Shown: positions 45,534 through 57,219 of the stretch, one piece after another | Layout: each line of letters begins with the position of its first letter | Numbering within the stretch: position 1 is the stretch's first letter | Assembly: GCA_037693485.1 (NCBI GenBank) | Contig: CM075345.1 | Location: 3,799,501-3,863,500, forward strand | Source: Kitagawia praeruptora | Taxonomy: Eukaryota > Streptophyta > Magnoliopsida > Apiales > Apiaceae | DNA: 64,000 bases | Direction of reading: 5' to 3' | The notes under the pieces: generated by a model | Told to the model about the DNA's origin: nothing | Database searches by the model: none | The model's input: the letters and a program-made list of their open reading frames with translations, nothing else | Program-made: the position numbers and the translations under genes

Positions 45534-48500
45534 CTTTTCCACAGGTTGTGGTGTTCTTGGATCAAGATCAAAATCAAAACTTCGAGGATCCTCGATTGGT
45601 GCTGCATCCTTGGAGGGCGCGTCCTCTTTAAGAGGGAAGTCTTCCTCAACAAGGGTATGCACCAATCCTTCAAGTAACATTCGCCTCCCCTCAACCTGTT
45701 CACCTCTGATATTAACCGAAATTACCTCCTCTGAGTCTTCTTCAATTTCTTCCAGAATTCCATCGTGAAGATCATCCAACACTGGAATATTCTCCTCAGG
45801 GCGCGCCCTATAACAAGGTGTTTCTTCCTCTGGTTCGTGAACAAGATAATGGACTTTCACTTCTTCAAGAGCAATACTCAAAACTCCAGAACTATTTTCA
45901 CTGAGGGCGCGCCCTCCATCCTGCTGTCTTCTGAACCCTTTAATTGCCTTATGATAACAATCTCTCGAGTCATGCTGGGATCCTCGAATTGTTCCCACAC
46001 CATTTGGTGTAGGAAACTTCATTGCAAGATGATAGATGGAGGTCACAACCTTCATTTCTTTCAACAAGGGACGTCCCACCAAAGCATTGTGTGATGATTC
46101 CACATTCAAAATCATGAAATCCATCATTTGTGTTACAGAAAGAGTCCCTTCCCCGAGAGTTACTGGTAATTTGATAGCTCCCATGACCTTTACAGATTCG
46201 CCCGAAAAACCATAGATCCATCCGTTATCCTGAATCATATCCTTGTCTAGAAGTCCCAGCTTTTGATAAGTACTTTAATACATAATATTCACCGAACTTC
46301 CATTATCAACAAAAACTCGATGTACATTCTTGGACCCAATCTGAATTGCCACCACCAAAGCATCATTATGAGGATGGTGTACCCATCTTGCCTCTTCCTC
46401 AGTAAAAGTGACATCAGCAAACTCCCCTTTGAACAATTTAGGCGGCCTCAACTCCAGACTATTCACATTTGTAAGAGGTCGATATCTCGCTTCTCTAGTG
46501 TACCTCTCCATAGCATGATTGATGTCACCTCCCAGGTGGTGTCCACCAAAGATAGTGTGAATACTTCCTTCCTTCACAAACTTCTTCTCCTCAGGCCTAC
46601 CATCCACATGGGGGGCGCGCCCTCCATCTCTCTTATCAGGATTCTCCTTGTGTTTTTTCACCTCTCTGACAATCCATTCTGTTAGATATCCTTCCTTAAT
46701 TAAATCCTCAATCTCATCTTTCAACTGACGGCACTCATGAGTATTGTGCCCAGAAGACTCATGGAATTCACAGTACTTTCGTTTATCTTTACTTTGCCAA
46801 GAAGAGAGAGGCTCTGGCTTTCTGAAGAACCCTTTATTTTTGTTCACTTCAAAAATATGTTCAATGGAGGCGGCTAAGGGTGTATAATTACCCGGCCTTT
46901 GTTCATAAGTGTAAGTATCTGGGGGACCCCAGTTTCTGCCAGATTCAGTTAAGTTCACACGATTGGCACCTGTGGCTATCCGGCGAGCTGGACTAGGAGA
47001 CCTATCCTTCCTCTTTCCGACCTTTACCTTTGAACTGTTTTGATTATCGGTCTTTCGATTATCTGCCAAAGATTGTTCCACAATCTTGAAAGATTCAGCT
47101 TGTGCAAACACATCAGCCAATGTCGGTGGATCTCGTCCTTGGAGATGTTTCCAGAAATCGGTTCCCACTGATAATCCAGCAATTAGAAAACTCTTGAGTG
47201 TTTCATCAGTTGCTCCTCTCACCAGAGTTGATTCCGAGTTAAACCTCTTGAAGTAAGATTGCAGACTTTCCCCTTCCCTCTGCTTGATATTGGCCAAAGT
47301 TGTGACGGGAGGAGCGTATTTCACTGCTGCCTGGAATTTAGTCAAAAACAAATTCCTCATTACCTGCCAAGATGTAATAACTCCCGGGCCAAGTTTCTGA
47401 AACCATTGATGAGCACTCTCCCTGAAAGTTGCTGCCAACAATCGACACCAAGCCAGCTCTGTCACTTGATAGACATCCATCTCGATATCAAAACGTCCGA
47501 GGAATTCTACAGGATCTGCATTTCCATGAAAGCGCAAATCATTTGTCATAGATCTATACCCAGTAGGAAGCTGTGCCTCTCTTACTTCAGTTGAGAATGG
47601 AGAGGAAGTTTGTGCAATAGTAGATATTCTTCCTCCATCCAAATGAGCAAGGAGCTTCTTTAAATCATCCACATTGAAAGTTCCAACCCCGGGAACATTC
47701 TGAATGTTTGGTTGTGCCACAGTTTGAGTACCCCCTGGAGGTGGAGGTGGAGGTGGAGCCGCTGTCTCCACACCTCCTTGATTCCCAGCTTGTGGCTGAA
47801 TAACATCCTCGTGAGTTTGAGTTTATGTTTGCTGACCTTCTGGATTTCCATGAGGTTGTGGATTCCCCTGAGAATTTCTCTGATATTGTTCTCCTGAATG
47901 AGGGCGCGTCCTTGATCTAGACTCATTAGAAGTACTTGGATTTTGATGAATATAGGAAGATCTTCTTGCTGAGGGCGCACCCTGATGATGGGGGCACTTA
48001 TCTCCTTGATACTCTTCCCTTCTTTTATCACCGTTATCACGGTTTCCTCTTGCTCCTGTGTTGTCGTAATGAAAAGTTTGTTTAGATCCAAGGGGCCGCG
48101 ACCTGTTGTGAACAGGGGGCACGCGCTGTGGATTACTATTGCGAGCAAGAGATCGTCCATGTCCAAGGGGCCTCGACCTATTGTCAGGGGGCGCACGCTG
48201 TGGCTCATGACTCCGTGTAAGGGCTCGCTCATGTCCAAGGGGCCTCGACCTGTTGTCAGGGGGCGCACGCTGTGGATCATGGGGCCGTGATTCCAAGTAT
48301 TGGCTTTTCTTCTGTTGCTCAAGGAGTACCATCCTTAAATCATCGTCATTAAGTCTTATTCCAAGGCGCTCCTTCAAGCTTGCAAAATCTCTTTTCTCCT
48401 TAGCAATCTGTTCTTCATCCTGCTGAATCTCACTAGGGGTGCGCCCTGACCGATGAGGGTGAGGGCGCGCCCTATCTTCAGGATTCGACAACCCTTGCTC

Positions 48501-48941
48501 AGAATTATCCTCGCTAGGATGTTCAATAATAGGATCAGAGTATTCTAACCTTCGAGGAGTAATTAGCTGAAATCTCTTCTCCTGCACTTTACCGTCTTTA
48601 CGGGAGCTTTCCTCGACTTGAAGGGCTTTCCCTGTTCGATGATGATTTCGTGGGATACTCCGAGATTTTCTCCTTGACTCCTGATTTTCCTCCACAGAAC
48701 ACAATCTTGCCCCGAAATTATTTAGGGCATCACCCATGCGGTACAGTTGTTCCATCAATGCCGCGTTACTGATAAGAACGGGCGGCTGGCCACCGCCGGT
48801 GGCTGGAGTTCCATGGTGGTGTGGGGGAACAGGGATTTCCTCCGGAACGTAAGTTTCGTGATGAGCTTGGTTACCCCCCAAGCTATCTTCAGAATCGTAA
48901 TAATCCTCTTCGTGAGAACCTTCGCGCTGATTGTGAGACAT
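45534..48941 (-). pseudogene. Gypsy A gag-protease portion
   Basis: Minus frame from ATG 48941, about 35 bases from the primer site, to the CACTA insertion. An Arg/Pro-rich N-terminus contains 24-residue repeats (RAPPDNRSRPLGH). A proline run (PPPPPPP) precedes the gag core (FHGNADPVEFLGRFDIEMD, HQWFQKLGPG). The zinc knuckle is CEFHESSGHNTHEC and the protease VFVDNGSSVNIMY. TAA at 47823-47825 (one change from CAA) and TAA at 46275-46277 (one change from TTA, just after the protease motif) break it; the frame is otherwise kept. The GC palindrome is frequent in poorly conserved parts and is translated in different frames as RARP, GRAL/GRAP, EDAP or RTRP. Confidence 0.92.
48099..48295. repeat. 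72-bp imperfect tandem repeat in gypsy A gag
   Basis: About 2.7 units. On plus each contains AAGGGGCCNCGACC..GT, CAGGGGGC and CACGC.CTGTGG, encoding (minus) RAPPDNRSRPLGH. Each unit carries one decayed copy of the GC palindrome. Confidence 0.8.
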
Positions 48942-48974
48942 CTTTTCCTCCTAAGATGAAGATCTTGATTGGCT

Positions 48975-48993
48975 CCCCTCCTTCTAGTGCCAA
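48975..48993 (-). other. Gypsy A primer-binding site
   Basis: Minus strand TTGGCACTAGAAGGAGGGG, two bases after the end of the right LTR. Confidence 0.75.
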
Positions 48994-48995
48994 TT

Positions 48996-49993
48996 TGTTG
49001 ACGGAGGAATTTGGTAACAACAAAATTCGAGGTACTTCGCCGGAAACAAGATCTACAACGGTGGTTCTTTGCCGAAAAGTGTGGTGGCGTGTGGTGGCTG
49101 TTTGTAATTGGTGGCTGAGATTGATAGGGTTAGCGGCGGCTATTCAGAGCTCTCGACTTCCAACCCCCCAATCGGCCTACGTACCCCGGTATTTATAGGG
49201 GATCAAGCCATACGTAGTTCTTGGAGAGCAAGAAACCCAAATGGGCTTGGATAACGGACCAGCTTCCGGAATGTTCTACTATGTGGCCTAACCACAAAAG
49301 GCCCAAGGCTCATCCAAGATCTCAAGACTTCACGGATAAGGAAACTTCCCTCGTCGAGGACTAGTCCTATCCGCTACCAGCTATTTCTTGATTTCAAGGA
49401 TGCAGGTATAGCCGTGGTTTACCCCAAGTGCAGAACGCATCCCTGTCCCCCGAATGAGAAGCACCCACCAGATAGCAGGACAGGTGATCCAGAGCTTTTG
49501 GGTGCAAAGTGCAGGATTACTCCAAAGTTCCCCAATGAGGGCGCGCCCATTGGCTACAGGAACAGAGCTCCCAAAGCACACACCAGAAAGTCCCCATCTT
49601 TCCACCTTAGGGCGCACGGATGCCTCCCTTAGTGTCTAAGAAGGGTCCTTATATCCAGGCAAACCCCTGGAGGCCTTCTGCGACGGACATCCCCCTCCTG
49701 AGATACGACAGGAGGGAATTCTTCAAATTCTAGAATTCCAGCTTGAGTAGAATCCTCTTTCGAGTAGAATCCTAAGAAAGATTTCTTTAATGCCTTCTCA
49801 AAAAACCACATTGAATCAATTTGTCTCCATACTCCATATTTAGGGCGCGCCCTCTTTATTGAGAAAGAGAGGGCGCGGCCTGACTCTTCCCATTTCTGAT
49901 AAAACCCTAATTAATATTAGAATTCCCCCAATTTAACATGTATTTGACCCGAATCCATCTTGAAAATACCCGAACCGAATTTTGGCTATAACA
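48996..49993 (-). repeat. Gypsy A right LTR (5' LTR in element sense)
   Basis: 998 bp, about 7 substitutions from the left copy by eye. A minus-sense TATAAAT box lies at 49191-49197. GGCGCGCC occurs at 49540 and 49844. Confidence 0.95.
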
Positions 49994-49998
49994 GAGGC

Positions 49999-52900
49999 GG
50001 TCTATGTCTCTAGCTCTATCTGCAAAGAGCAAGTTAGGTTTTCTAACAGGAAAATTCAAGATTCCTGATGAACAATCACCCTATTTCCATCATTGGCAGC
50101 GCTGCAATGACATGATAATTACATGGCTTCTTAATGCCATGATTCCAGAAATCAGATCCAGTTTAGTCTACATCAATTTAGCTCAAGATATGTGGGCTGA
50201 TCTCAATGTTAGATTCATTCATAGCAATGGGCCTAGATTGTTTGAACTGAAGAAATCTCTTGGTGAACTTACTCAAACATCTTTATCAGTCTCAGCTTAC
50301 TATACTAAGTTCAAAATGCTATGGGATGATTTTACTAATGTGGCTAATGTGCCTAAATGCACTTGTTTTTGTTCATGTGAGGCTAAGAAACAACAGGAAC
50401 ACCATGTCTCTCAGTTCTTAATGGGTCTCAATGAGCATTTTACCAATATCAGAGGTCAAATTCTCATGATGACCCCCTACCTCAGTTAAATCATGTATTA
50501 GCTTTGCTTCAACAAGATGAGAGACAAAGAAACCTTGTGAATTATGCTCAACCTGGCATAGAGGCAGCAACTTTGTCAGTCAAAACAGGAAATAACAATT
50601 ATTCCAGATTCAACAAATCTGATGGCAACCGAATTGATCAAAAGAAATCTGACAGCAAGAGGAACAATGTTTTATGCACCCACTGTAATGGAACCAATCA
50701 CACTCGTGACAGATGCTATCATCTTATTGGTTTTCCACCAAGAACCACCAATACCAGCTCTAACAGATTTGCTTCTAAATATTCAAATTCCCAGAATAAC
50801 CAAACTGTGGCTCAAATCACCACACCCACATCTGCTGCTTCTGGACAAACAGATTCTGGGCTGAATGTCTCACACAATCATGTCAACAATACTGACTCCA
50901 ATGATACTCATGTCATCACTCAGACACAATACAACCAATTGATGTCTCTCCTTAATCAGAATCAAATTCCTGCTACTAGTAGCTCAAACACTCCGCCCAA
51001 ATCAGGTACACATTACTGCTCTTATATGACTTCAGTTTGTGCTATAAATTGTCATTCTCTATGTGATTGGATCATCGATTCAGGAGCTACTGACCACATT
51101 TCATGTACTAATCATCTGTTGAACAATCCTACTCCTTGTGAAATTGACGTTTGTTTGCCAAATGGTAATCACACCACTATTTACTTAAAGGGCTCGATCG
51201 TTTTGTCACATGAAATCACCTTACATAATGTCCTTTACATTCCTTCCTTTCAGTTCAACTTGTTGTCGGTTAGTAAACTCACGGCTGATTCCTCTTGTGT
51301 TGTTCATTTCATGTCATCTGTGTGCCTTATTCAGGACCATTTGCAGAAGGCGACCTTGGGGATTGGTAAATTACAAGGTCATCTCTACAAAATGGTTCTT
51401 CCTTCCTCAAGATCAAGCAACACTGTTACTTCTATCATCTGCAACTCCTCCTCTGCTGTTTCTCCTGATGTGTGGCATAAACGCTTGGGGCATCCCTCCA
51501 TTCAAGTTGTTAGGTCTGTAAAAGGCATTGAAGCTCATATGTCTAGTCATAAAATTACTCCTTGTGAAACATGTCATCTAGCCAAACAAAGTCGTCTTTC
51601 ATTTCCTATTAGTACCTCAAGAGCAGAGGTTGCATTTTCCATTATTCATTGTGATTTATAGGGACCTTATAGGCACTCCACTTATTCTACATGTACTGGT
51701 TTTCTCACTATAGTTGATGATTGTACTCGTTGCACTTGGACTTATTTAATTTCCAGCAAAACTCAAGTTGTGACCTTACTGCAAAAATTCTTCAACTATG
51801 TACAAAACCAGTTCAAAACACAAGTTCAAATATTAAAATCCGACAATGGCACTGAATTCTTTAATGAAAAAGTGTCTTCCTTGTTAAACTTGTATGGAGT
51901 GATTCATCATCACTCATGTGTGGAAACACCTCAACAAAATGGGAGGGCAGAACGAAAACACCGACACTTGCTATCCGTTGCCAGATCACTTCGTTTTCAA
52001 GCTTCACTACCCATTCATTTCTGGGGGGATTGCCTTCTAACTGCTACATACTTGATTAATATCACACCTTCTGCACTTTTAGGCTATATTTCCCCTTATG
52101 AAGCTCTTTATCATAAAGCTCCGCTATACTCCCATCTTAGAAGTTTTGGTTGTCTTTGCTATGCTTCAACTCTATCTCAACGTAGGGATAAGTTTGCTCC
52201 AAGGGCAGTTCGGTGTGTTTTTCTAGGCTATCCACATGGACAAAAGGGGTACATTCTTTTAGACCTTAAAACTAATCAGCACTTTGTTTCCCGAGATGTT
52301 AAATTCTATGAATCTACATTTCCTTTCTCTATATCTCAATCTATTCCTACCACTCATATGTTTCCACCCGAGGGTACATTTACAGATGATATTTCTCAAC
52401 CGCTGACCACCTCTCCAGCCCCTACTTCCATAGATTCATCGGTTAATTTACCTCATCTTCATACCCCTGTTCAGTCCTCCAGCTCTAATCAAGATTTTAC
52501 TCCTCCTCCTGAACCTTTAGTCCTACCTGTTCAGCCATCCAGACCTGTGAGAAATAGACAAGTACCAGCAAAATTCACTGATTATGTTGGAGTTCCCAAG
52601 ATTCTTTCATCCACTGCAAAATCTGTGAAATACCCTCTCACCCAGGTTGATACTTGTCATAATTTTTCTGCAAAATATCAAAGGTTCATAGCAAATTCAA
52701 GCACCATTTTTGAGCCCACCTATTATCACCAAGCAATTACTGATCCTAATTGGTGCAAAGCAATGCACACTGAGTTAGCAACAATGGAGGCCAACAACAC
52801 TTGGGTACTCACCGATTTACCTCCCGGCAAGAAGGTGGTGGGGTGTAAATGGCTTTACAAAATTAAATACAAAGCAGATGGTACATTAGATCGATATAAG

Positions 52901-54316
52901 GCCCGATTAGTGGCTAGAGGTTTTACTCATGAAACCGCGGGTGTAGATTATTTTTAAACTTTTGCTCATTTGGCAAAAATGACTACAGTTCGTTTAATAT
53001 TATCCCTGGCTGCTATAAAAGATTGGCACATCACACAATTGGACATAAACAATGCATTCCTATACGGGGATTTGCATGAGGAAGTTTTCATGAAAATTCC
53101 TCCCGGTGTGACTGTTCCTGCGGACTTCAAGGGCACTCATCCTGTATGTAAACTCATTAGATCAATTTATGGTCTAAAACAATCATCCCGGGAATGGTTT
53201 ACTAAATTTTCTACCTTGGTTTTGACATATGGTTTTCAGCAGTCCAAGTGTGATAGTTCCATGTTTATTCATCGTACTGCTGAATCATTCACAGTGTTGT
53301 TGGTGTATGTCGACGATATCATCCTGACTGGTTCAAATATAACTCAGATTTCTACAGTCAAACAATTTTTGGCTACGAAATTCAAGCTCAAAGATCTTGG
53401 GCATTTGAACTATTTCTTAGGAATAGAAATTGCTCGTTCTAAAGAGGGAATATACATACATCAACGCAAGTATGCTCTCAATTTAATCTCTTCTGCTGGT
53501 TTACTTGCTGCTAAACCAAGCATAATTCCCATGGATTCCAAACAAGTTTTTACAACCACAACGGGTACCCCTATTCAAGATGGTAGTTCTTATCGGCGTG
53601 TGATTGGGCAACTAATATATCTCACCATTACCAGACCGGATATCACCTATCCAGTTCATATAGTTAGTCAATTTATGTCCACTCCTACCACTGTTCACTG
53701 GAATGCTGCTTTAAAACTTCTCCGCTACATCAAAAATTCTCCAGGATAAGGTCTTCTCTTATCTGCTAGCAGTCCACTACAGTTATCTGTTTTCAGTGAT
53801 GCTGATTGGGGCACATGTCCAATGACCCGTAGATCCTTGTCAGGGTATTGTGTGATGTTAGGAAAGTCTTTATTGTCATGGAAGTGTAAGAAACAGAACA
53901 CCGTGGCTCGTTCTTCAGCTGAGGCTGAATATCGCTCTATGGCTAATGCTGTTTGTGAAGCCACCTGGTTATTCAATCTTCTCAGAGAACTGTCCATTCC
54001 TATTACAACTCCTTTGCCGTTGTTTTATGACAACACTTCAGCCCTTCAAATTGCAGAAAATCCCATCCTGCATGAGCGTACAAAACATATTGCATTGGAT
54101 TGTCATCTAGTTCGAGATAACGTCAAATCTGGTTTCATTTGCCCAACCTATCTACCCACAAAGATACAACCTGCAGATCTCTTTACCAAATCATTAGCAT
54201 CTGCTCGTTTATCGTTTCTTCTTAGCAAATTAGGAGTTTGTAATTTATTTAACAACTCCAATTTGAGGGAGGATATTGAACACAATGTTACTGATTTAAC
54301 AGTAAAGATCAGTTAG
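49999..54316 (+). pseudogene. Copia gag (3' part), protease, integrase, RT, RNase H
   Basis: Gag resumes here directly after the duplicated GAGGC. Features in order: gag core; zinc knuckle CTHCNGTNHTRDRC (about 50678-50720); protease WIIDSGATDHIS (about 51070); GAG-pre-integrase HKRLGHPS and finger CETCHLAK; integrase VDDCTR, KSDNGTEF and ETPQQNGRAERKHR; RT GCKWLYKIKYKADG, QLDINNAFLYGDL and YVDDIIL (about 53306-53326); RNase H SDADWGTC, ARSSAEAEYRSM and YDNTSAL. Damage: a frameshift near 50470-50490 in gag; TAG at 51659-51661 (a Trp site); TAA at 52955-52957 (a Glu site in GVDYFETF); TAA at 53747-53749. The last frame runs into the 3' LTR. Confidence 0.93.
54262..54273 (+). other. Copia polypurine tract
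   Basis: TTTGAGGGAGGA directly before the 3' LTR. Confidence 0.85.
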
Positions 54317-54534
54317 TCTTTAGTCAAGATATTCATACTGTTAGAAAGTCATAAATCAAGATATTCATGCTTGATTTATAGTACCTGTAATGTTCCTTTC
54401 ATATTAGCACCTTGCTGTATATAATCAGCCACAATCATACAATGTAAATTATCAATTATACCTTGATCAATAAAACAACTCTTTGATCATACTTTGCCCA
54501 GATATGTTCACTGCATAACCTATGAATTTCTACA
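54274..54534 (+). repeat. Copia 3' LTR
   Basis: 261 bp. It differs from the 5' copy at two sites by eye (ATGTTACTG vs ATGCTACTG; AGTCTTTAG vs AGTCATTAG). It is followed by TACTT. Confidence 0.95.
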
Positions 54535-54658
54535 TACTTCAAGTTATAAAATTGAGAGGGAGAACCATGTGGTAGTTTCTCATCTGAAGGAAATATGGCT
54601 TAATAGAGAGGCAGTGTGCTGTAAAACTGAAATGTCTTACCTAAATGATTGATTGCAG

Positions 54659-56414
54659 GGATTGAAAAGTTTCAGTAAGGCAGCCAGGGATCTTCTCCAA
54701 AGCATTCAAAGTATTGATGGTAATAATTACCATGAGGTAATAATTTCAGTCTAATGCCACGAATTTCTTGGTCTTTCCTTGTTTGTGTCAGAGGATTTTT
54801 TTTAACTCCTTATTATCTGGTTCATCGCAGACCTTGTGCCGCATGTACATCATTAACGCTGGCTCTGGATTTAGGCTTCTGTGGAACACGGTGAAAATCA
54901 TTCCTTGACCCAAAAACCGCTGCTAAGGTCACTGTATGTTCAATCATCAATCCAGATACTTCTGAAGTGGTAAAAGTCACCTACTAAACATAATAGTCAC
55001 TCTGTTTACCAGGTTCTTGGAAATAAATACCAAAGCAAGTTGCTGGAGATAATTGATGCCAGGTAAATTTCTATATGTCACATAGAGTTCAAGCTTTTTT
55101 TTCAAAGTTCCAATCCTGAAAGAGAAGGGTTGGATTAGATGATGTTATTTTTTGTGAAATCTTTCAAAATGAACATGCATTATTAGCATTTCGATCTCAT
55201 TTGAGGACGAACCTTCTGCTCATAAGGTACTTACTTCCGAGGAGGACACTTGTTGTATTAGACTCTAGTCTACCAAAGTTTCAGTCTGAATTGGTTTATT
55301 TTTTCTGCAGTACTGAATTTTCACTCTCCTATTACAGAGTGCTTCTTTCAAGGAGAGCGAAGAATCCATGTCTTCAAGGGAGCACACTTAGAGTTCACAT
55401 CTCTCCCCCGTCCGTGAAGAAGTAAGTCATCTATTCTCTAACTAGTACCAGTACCAATCTGCCTAGGTAGGATAAGGCTATAGATGGAAAGTTAATCCTT
55501 TATCCTCATAGCTATACTCTTACATAATTAGCAAAAAGAAAAGAAGAAGAAGAAGAAGCGTTACATTTACTCCCTAAAGAAGAATAGCATCCAAACTGTA
55601 CTGCTTTGTAAGGCGTTTCATTTTTTATGTGAAAAACAAAACGATAAATATTGATCATTCTAGATTTCTTAATTAGATACTGTTTAATATTATTTCCATT
55701 CTAGATTTCTTAATTAGATACTGTTTTCTCGCTCCAGATATCCCCAAAAGAATCTTGTACAAATCAGAACAATGACTGTGAACCTATGGTGGACACTGGA
55801 CAAGGCTGTCGATAAGATGACAAACTTGCCCTCTCCAAAGGTAGCTTATCTTATGATACTCTTTGCATATGTCTTAGTGTTTGTAATGATTCTTTGTTGT
55901 TATTTAGTTTTGTTCATTTATACAGTAATCTGAAGTGTTAACAATAAATTTTTTTAAAATAAATTGTGGAAACTACTTAAGTTTTGATATGATATTCGAT
56001 TTCTTGTTACATTTGAAAGCTCAAGACTTTTACCCCATCCATGATTGCTGCAAGCCTAGTGATGGATTACGCAGCCACATCATCAGGGGGATGATGAGCT
56101 TTCTCATGGGCATTGCGGCTATGGTTTGACTGACCCGAAATGTTCCCAAAAAGCTTACTGCTTCCACTCTCTATTCGAGCTCTATGCCAGGCGCTGATGA
56201 TTTGATCAAAGGTCAAGCACCCTCCAACATGCCTCTAGTCGCTATAACTCAAAATGATTACTTGATGATGATGAAATGCATGAACGATCTGGAGGACAAA
56301 GTCATCAATCTCAGCCAGAAACCACCAACAATGCCCCTGAGAAAGAGGAATTGTTGAATGCTGCTTTATCACGTGTCCGTGAGCTGGAGCAGGAGCTTTC
56401 AGCTACTAAAAAGG
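54659..56414 (+). pseudogene. Sec14-like phosphatidylinositol/phosphatidylcholine transfer protein (SFH type), 3' part, broken
   Basis: Exons traced by family motifs: 54659-54736 (SFSKAARDLLQSIQSID), 54831-54934 (LCRMYIINAGSGFRLLWNTV then FLDPKTAAKVT), 55013-55062 (VLGNKYQSKLLEIIDA), about 55738-55838 (DDKLALSK) and about 56020-56414 (FYPIHDC, MMSFLMGIAAMV, LTRNVPKKLT, NDLEDKV, KEELLNAALSRVRELEQEL). The CRAL-TRIO lipid-binding core, the short hydrophobic segment and the C-terminal coiled coil of plant SFH proteins are all represented. Damage: one extra base after LLWNTVK; a poorly conserved stretch where the Gly/Cys-rich loop should be; TGA at 56127-56129 in place of an Arg codon; and a one-base loss in a C-run near 56335. 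The N-terminal exons were not found. The copia element sits immediately upstream. Confidence 0.82.
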
Positions 56415-57219
56415 TACACATTTGGTTCTTGGTTCTCAAACTTTCTGCTCGTTTGAATGATCATATCACCAGAAAATAAGATGCCAAACATGATTTTTTG
56501 AAGGTCGGGGAAAAAGTAATGTCAACTGTTAAATGGGCACTAAAAATAACTGTTACCTCTGTGATTTCTCCAGCAATTAATTTACCTTCTTACATTTCCT
56601 TTCATCTGGTATGATATGATGAACTATTCACTGCTCTCAGGGTGCAATCTGAAAACGTCTGCCATGGAGACCATCTGAAAGTTACTACATCCAAGTGAGG
56701 TCAATCTGTTTTCGCCTGGCTCCTACAAAGGCTGTATGTTACGTGCATTCCTTTAATCTTACATGCTGCATGCTCATTCGCTAACAGAAACCGTTCTTGA
56801 AGTACAGTTATTTATCTTCTTGGGACATAAGATTATAAATAAGAATAGACTCTAAATGTACGTTGTTCGTAAACCATGTCCGGGTCATTCTACGGGGAAT
56901 TCTGTAGAACCATGAAGCTTCTTGGGACATAAGATTATGAATTGAAACCATGGACATTGCAGTGCAAAAAGAGCATGTGCTGCATAATTCTGTTGAACAT
57001 GCTAACAGGGTTAGATATGTTGGTTCCCAAATTGAAGGGACCGACAATGACCGTTAAAACTCTTCTACGGGGAATAGTGATCTTGGGTTATGGCATGGCC
57101 ATGCTGTTAATTCCGAATATGTTTACCAAAATCTCTATGACCGAGATTGATACTGAAGTGATTGCTGAGTACAGGGGTGTTTTTTGCTGACTTGAAGAAT
57201 TTGGGATCCAACGTCGCGT
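56415..57219. other. Spacer downstream of the Sec14-like pseudogene
   Basis: No supported gene. A short direct repeat (CTTCTTGGGACATAAGATTAT) occurs near 56817 and again near 56920. A frame around 56960-57060 reads HNSVEHANRVRYVGSQIEG, which looks protein-like but I cannot assign it. Confidence 0.45.

Larger units (their letters stand above)
6286..49993 (-). mobile_element. Ty3/gypsy retrotransposon A (Tat lineage), inserted in copia gag
   Basis: Two 998-bp LTRs (6286-7283 and 48996-49993) with about 7 differences by eye are flanked by GAGGC at 6281-6285 and 49994-49998. Its sense strand is minus: the primer-binding site lies next to the right LTR, the polypurine tract next to the left LTR, and gag-pro then pol read leftwards. 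A second RNase H and an antisense extra ORF point to the Tat lineage. It is interrupted at 14375-45530 by CACTA B and is about 12.5 kb without it. Three nonsense codons in gag-pol and one in the antisense ORF suggest it is defective. It carries an unusual dispersed GC palindrome that is listed separately. Confidence 0.95.
6286..49993. repeat. Dispersed GC-rich palindrome family of element A (core GGCGCGCC)
   Basis: Exact GGCGCGCC, usually inside GAGGGCGCGCCCTC, starts at 6830, 7134, 7368, 8299, 8674, 9806, 10603, 10779, 12838, 45800, 45906, 46614, 48464, 49540 and 49844. GGACGCGTCC-type copies occur near 7384, 9006, 9593, 10216 and 10374. Mixed or decayed forms include 7161 and 7821 (GGGCGCGGCC), 7928, 7977, 8571, 9103, 9329, 9507, 10232, 10389, 45613, 47900, 47971, 48118, 48186, 48258 and 48435. 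I found no exact core outside element A in this window. The background is AT-rich. Copies lie in LTRs, leader, introns and both coding strands. Confidence 0.9.
5724..54534 (+). mobile_element. Ty1/copia LTR retrotransposon (outermost element of the nest)
   Basis: Two 261-bp LTRs (5724-5984 and 54274-54534) that differ at two positions by eye are flanked by TACTT at 5719-5723 and 54535-54539. A tRNA-Met type primer site follows the 5' LTR and a purine-rich tract precedes the 3' LTR. The domain order is gag, protease, integrase, RT, RNase H, which is the copia order. It is interrupted in gag at 6286-49993 by element A and everything nested in A. Without that insert the element is about 5.1 kb, a normal size. 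Several nonsense codons and one frameshift make it non-autonomous now. Confidence 0.95.

Noticed and set aside
47660..48322. 220-codon minus-strand frame overlapping gypsy A gag in another phase
   Set aside because: Shadow of the tandem repeats in gag; the true gag frame shows the knuckle and protease motifs.
6286..49993. Endogenous plant pararetrovirus or envelope-bearing retrovirus
   Set aside because: No movement protein, coat protein or env-like frame. LTRs, dual RNase H and the gypsy domain order identify ordinary retrotransposons, and the extra ORF is antisense.
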